A stretch of DNA of 64,000 bases from Acanthopleura granulata (taxonomy: Eukaryota > Mollusca > Polyplacophora > Chitonida > Chitonidae), in contig JABBOT010000005.1 of NCBI GenBank assembly GCA_016165875.1, positions 23,628,627 to 23,692,626 of the forward strand, in the 5' to 3' direction. Below, one piece after another: positions 61,151 through 64,000 of this stretch (within the stretch, counting starts at the first letter, position 1; each line of letters begins with the position of its first letter). The notes beneath the pieces were generated by a model. The model saw nothing but the letters and a program-made list of their open reading frames with translations, made no database searches and had not been told where the DNA came from. A program made the position numbers and the translations under genes.

Positions 61151-64000
61151 ATATTTTAACTGTGGATATTTCTGTGGTGGGCCGCTATCTGTTAATTTAA
61201 TTATGTGGAAAGATCCTAGCATCACGGGCGATTACCAGAAAACAGAGCTGAACCGCCCAGTGACAGACAAGTCACAGCAAGGTCAGTACCACACATGGCA
61301 TGGCACTCTTAGAGAAAGCAACATATAGGCTTCATATAGTTATAAAATACATAAATCAGCACTAGTTTACGCTGCTTGTCATGGTGAAACACACTTGATT
61401 ATGATATTTCTTGCCACAAGACCACCCCTCCACCTCCCTCCCTTTTGGCCCTCTTGCCATTTCAAACTGAAAATCAGAGGCTGACAAGGGACATAACTTT
61501 CAGGTGACTACCCAAAGGCTAGCCCTTCAAAAATCGAGTTTATACACGTATATACCTACAGTTACACATGTCAAAGCGCGAATCAGAGCTTTGGCCTCCA
61601 ATCCGGTGTTGTCACTGTTGGAATCTCAGCGTGTAGCACTAAACAACTTCACCGTGCAATGACAAGTGTAACACTGGGAGCTACTGATGACCGGGAGCTA
61701 CTGATGACCGGGAGCATGACCTTCCCTTAGTCGTCTTTCACAACGACGGAGCATTTCACTCCCAACGTGTCCTGTATCCATCGACCCAAACGTGAAGCTC
61801 ACCTGGAACATTGCTTCAGACATCGGGTGTTACCAGCGGTAGCCTCTAACAGAGGATGCCAACCAACGTGAGCAAGACGACGGCATTGAGTATTATTCTC
61901 AGCCGCAGGAACGTATATGAACATAACCACACAGTCATCGTTATACGCCGAAACACAAAGAACGAAGGCAAAGTTTCAAATGATATACAATTGATACTTA
62001 CGCTAGCAATTTAATGAAGTCAGGTCTTGACATTTTTTGTTAATTTCTAATCGTAAAAATGTAAATGTCAATCCATACTTTTTTAAGAAGAAGCCTGGAT
62101 ACATACTTCTTATTGCACACATGAATTGCTGATTGTTGCGTTATACTCTCTGAAAATGGACATTACTGGTCTGTCACAGTGAGCAAGAAATGAACTAAAC
62201 ATAAGGTAAACAATTCTTGCAAGCATTAGCTTAACCTTTGACCTCTTGCTTTTAAAGTGTTGGCAGTAAATAATTAGGCCTTGTATAATGATGTGAGATA
62301 CATGTTTTGTGGATTGACAAAAATAATTTTATATCATATACTCATGCATACGTTATCAAAAACCCTGGTCTAATTTGTTCAGTATCAACACAAAAAGTGT
62401 TTTCCTTTTGTTTTTGTTTTTGTTTTTTTTTGTTCTTTTTATTATTATTTTTTTTTTTGGCCTCTGTGTCTGTCACACTGACAATTTCACTCTTCACGAC
62501 CTCTGGCTGGAGACCTGTTTCAAGGCTGTCAGAGTTCCATCTGACTGCGTTTAATTCGGAGCTTGGGGGCAGTATATGCGTTGTGATCTAGTTTTGTCTT
62601 CATTACAGGAAGACTCTTGACTGAAATGGCTACTCCACGGCCTGCACAGCCTTGTCTATAGGTCATCCAGTGAAATCTCTAAGCACAAATCTTCGTATGA
62701 ATATGTTTCTTTAAGAAGAGTACTCTAATTGGTCACAATATCTCCTTCGCTCAGGCACTTCATTGGTCGAATTTACTTGATGTGAATTCGAATAGCCAAC
62801 CATGAGCCAACTCTGAATTAGACATGAAAGGAAGACCCTTATAGATAACGCGAGACACTTAGAAATTTGCATACTGCATTCAACTTTGAAGTTATTCTCG
62901 GAGTATATGAGAAATTTACCCCGCATGTGGACTGTTTCCAACATCAATGAAAACTCATGACGGTTCTCTCTTACATGATAGTGGCTTTATTTACTATACA
63001 TTATTTCTTACATAGAAAGATTCCTTTGGGAACTGCTGTTTTATAGATTGTTTGGGAAATGGGTCCTGTAATTATCGACTTGGAATCACGTTTTATGGTT
63101 TACAGGCTATGCGTGAATGTCAAAGTTCACAAAGTTCAGACTCAATACACGTACCGAGTACTGTCACCTAACTGCCGTGCATTGTCGTTGGTAATATCCT
63201 TACCAGTATATGCACACATACACTATAACGTGTTCATTGTTTCCCTATAGAGGGCGACAGTGTCAGGACGCTAGGGATTCCTCGGTTCTAATCAATAACC
63301 TTTGCTCAATTAATAAGGGCATGCATCTGTTCGAACTCAACTCCCGCAGTCCCGGCTGCGACTTTACGTCAGTCGTGTCCTAGTCAGTTAAATGCGGTGG
63401 AATTTTTAGGAGCCTGTCCATTTTAGTTTCAGTTTTCTCCACTGATACATACTTGGCACATCATATATACGAGTGATATATTTTTGAGCATGAAGGTAAA
63501 ACCCCCAATGAAACAATTCAGTACATGTATATACATATATCTATATATTCACTTTGGAAGTAAAACAATTTAAACCCTTGTTTCAGTGCTGAAACTCAAT
63601 CCCCAACCTTCTGAAAGGCCGCCATATGTGCTACGTAACCTGTATCCAGCATAAACCAAAGACTGTCTGAATCCGGCACACGTTTATCTTAATGTCACAA
63701 ATACATGCCCCTAACTTCCCGTTTGTTGACATAAACATAAAAAAAATGTAGGCAATAAACTATGGCCTACATTATTACAATAACGCGCGGTTGTGCAAGT
63801 GGATTATTCACCAGGAAACAGAAAATCAGCGGTGAAAGTCGAAGAAACACTATAATTTAAATACTAGGCTACGATTGGTTTTGGCTCTGTATATTTCAAA
63901 GTACTTCATCATGCATATATATACAAGCGAGGTTAAAAAATGACTTTACGTAAATATATGTTCATTTAGTTACCACTGCACTGTGGTCATTGCATCACAA
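61151..64000. other. Intergenic, no gene seen
   Basis: AT-rich DNA upstream of the DUF229 gene, which may contain its non-coding first exon and promoter. A tiny 17-bp duplication (GGGAGCTACTGATGACC, twice) lies near 61676-61715 and a T-rich low-complexity tract at 62405-62460. No exon, RNA gene or transposon was supported. Confidence 0.5.

Noticed and set aside
1..64000. CRISPR array, operon, phage or plasmid features
   Set aside because: The tandem arrays lack spacer structure, and gene structure is spliced and animal-like throughout.

Overview
The window reads as nuclear DNA of an invertebrate animal, most likely a mollusc or another lophotrochozoan. Coding sequence is split into short exons with GT-AG introns, intergenic DNA is AT-rich, and there are about twenty copies of tRNA-headed SINEs of a kind common in molluscan genomes. 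The species cannot be named from the sequence alone. Nothing looks bacterial, viral, plasmid-borne or CRISPR-like.

Layout. Positions 1-11.5 kb hold no gene I can support: a 150-bp hairpin (2.2 kb), a decayed LINE (8 kb) and SINE pieces. Positions 11.5-25.3 kb carry one ionotropic glutamate receptor on the minus strand, reconstructed here as 11 coding exons with matching phases (about 789 aa). Positions 25.3-31 kb are intergenic, with a MITE, 71-bp and 67-bp tandem arrays and a SINE with a perfect target-site duplication. Positions 31.1-34.7 kb hold a small plus-strand three-exon gene (119 aa, not recognised) whose second exon ends in a tandem array that repeats its own splice donor.

Positions 35.4-50.9 kb hold two tandem minus-strand copies of N4-(beta-N-acetylglucosaminyl)-L-asparaginase (AGA; 380 and 382 aa). 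Each has eight exons with identical exon lengths except the last. They share a 135-bp identical block across the autocatalytic threonine, which suggests gene conversion. A LINE fragment ends about 7 bp from one exon of the upstream copy. The spacer between the two copies contains 21-bp and 33-bp minisatellites.

Positions 51-56 kb are repeat-rich: a tRNA-Glu(UUC) gene, nested SINEs and an ankyrin-repeat pseudogene. Positions 56.5-60.4 kb hold a three-exon DUF229 (alkaline-phosphatase-fold) type II membrane protein, minus strand, 856 aa. Positions 60.4-64 kb are intergenic.

The genes do not form a pathway together. The two AGA copies are the only functionally related neighbours. I found no evidence for a new multi-gene system. 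The most interesting signals are a genome-encoded arginine at the receptor Q/R site, the splice-donor array, gene conversion and C-terminal tails in AGA, and SINE families with different tRNA-like heads joined to one common tail. All gene models come from reading splice sites and frame by eye, with no transcript or database support.
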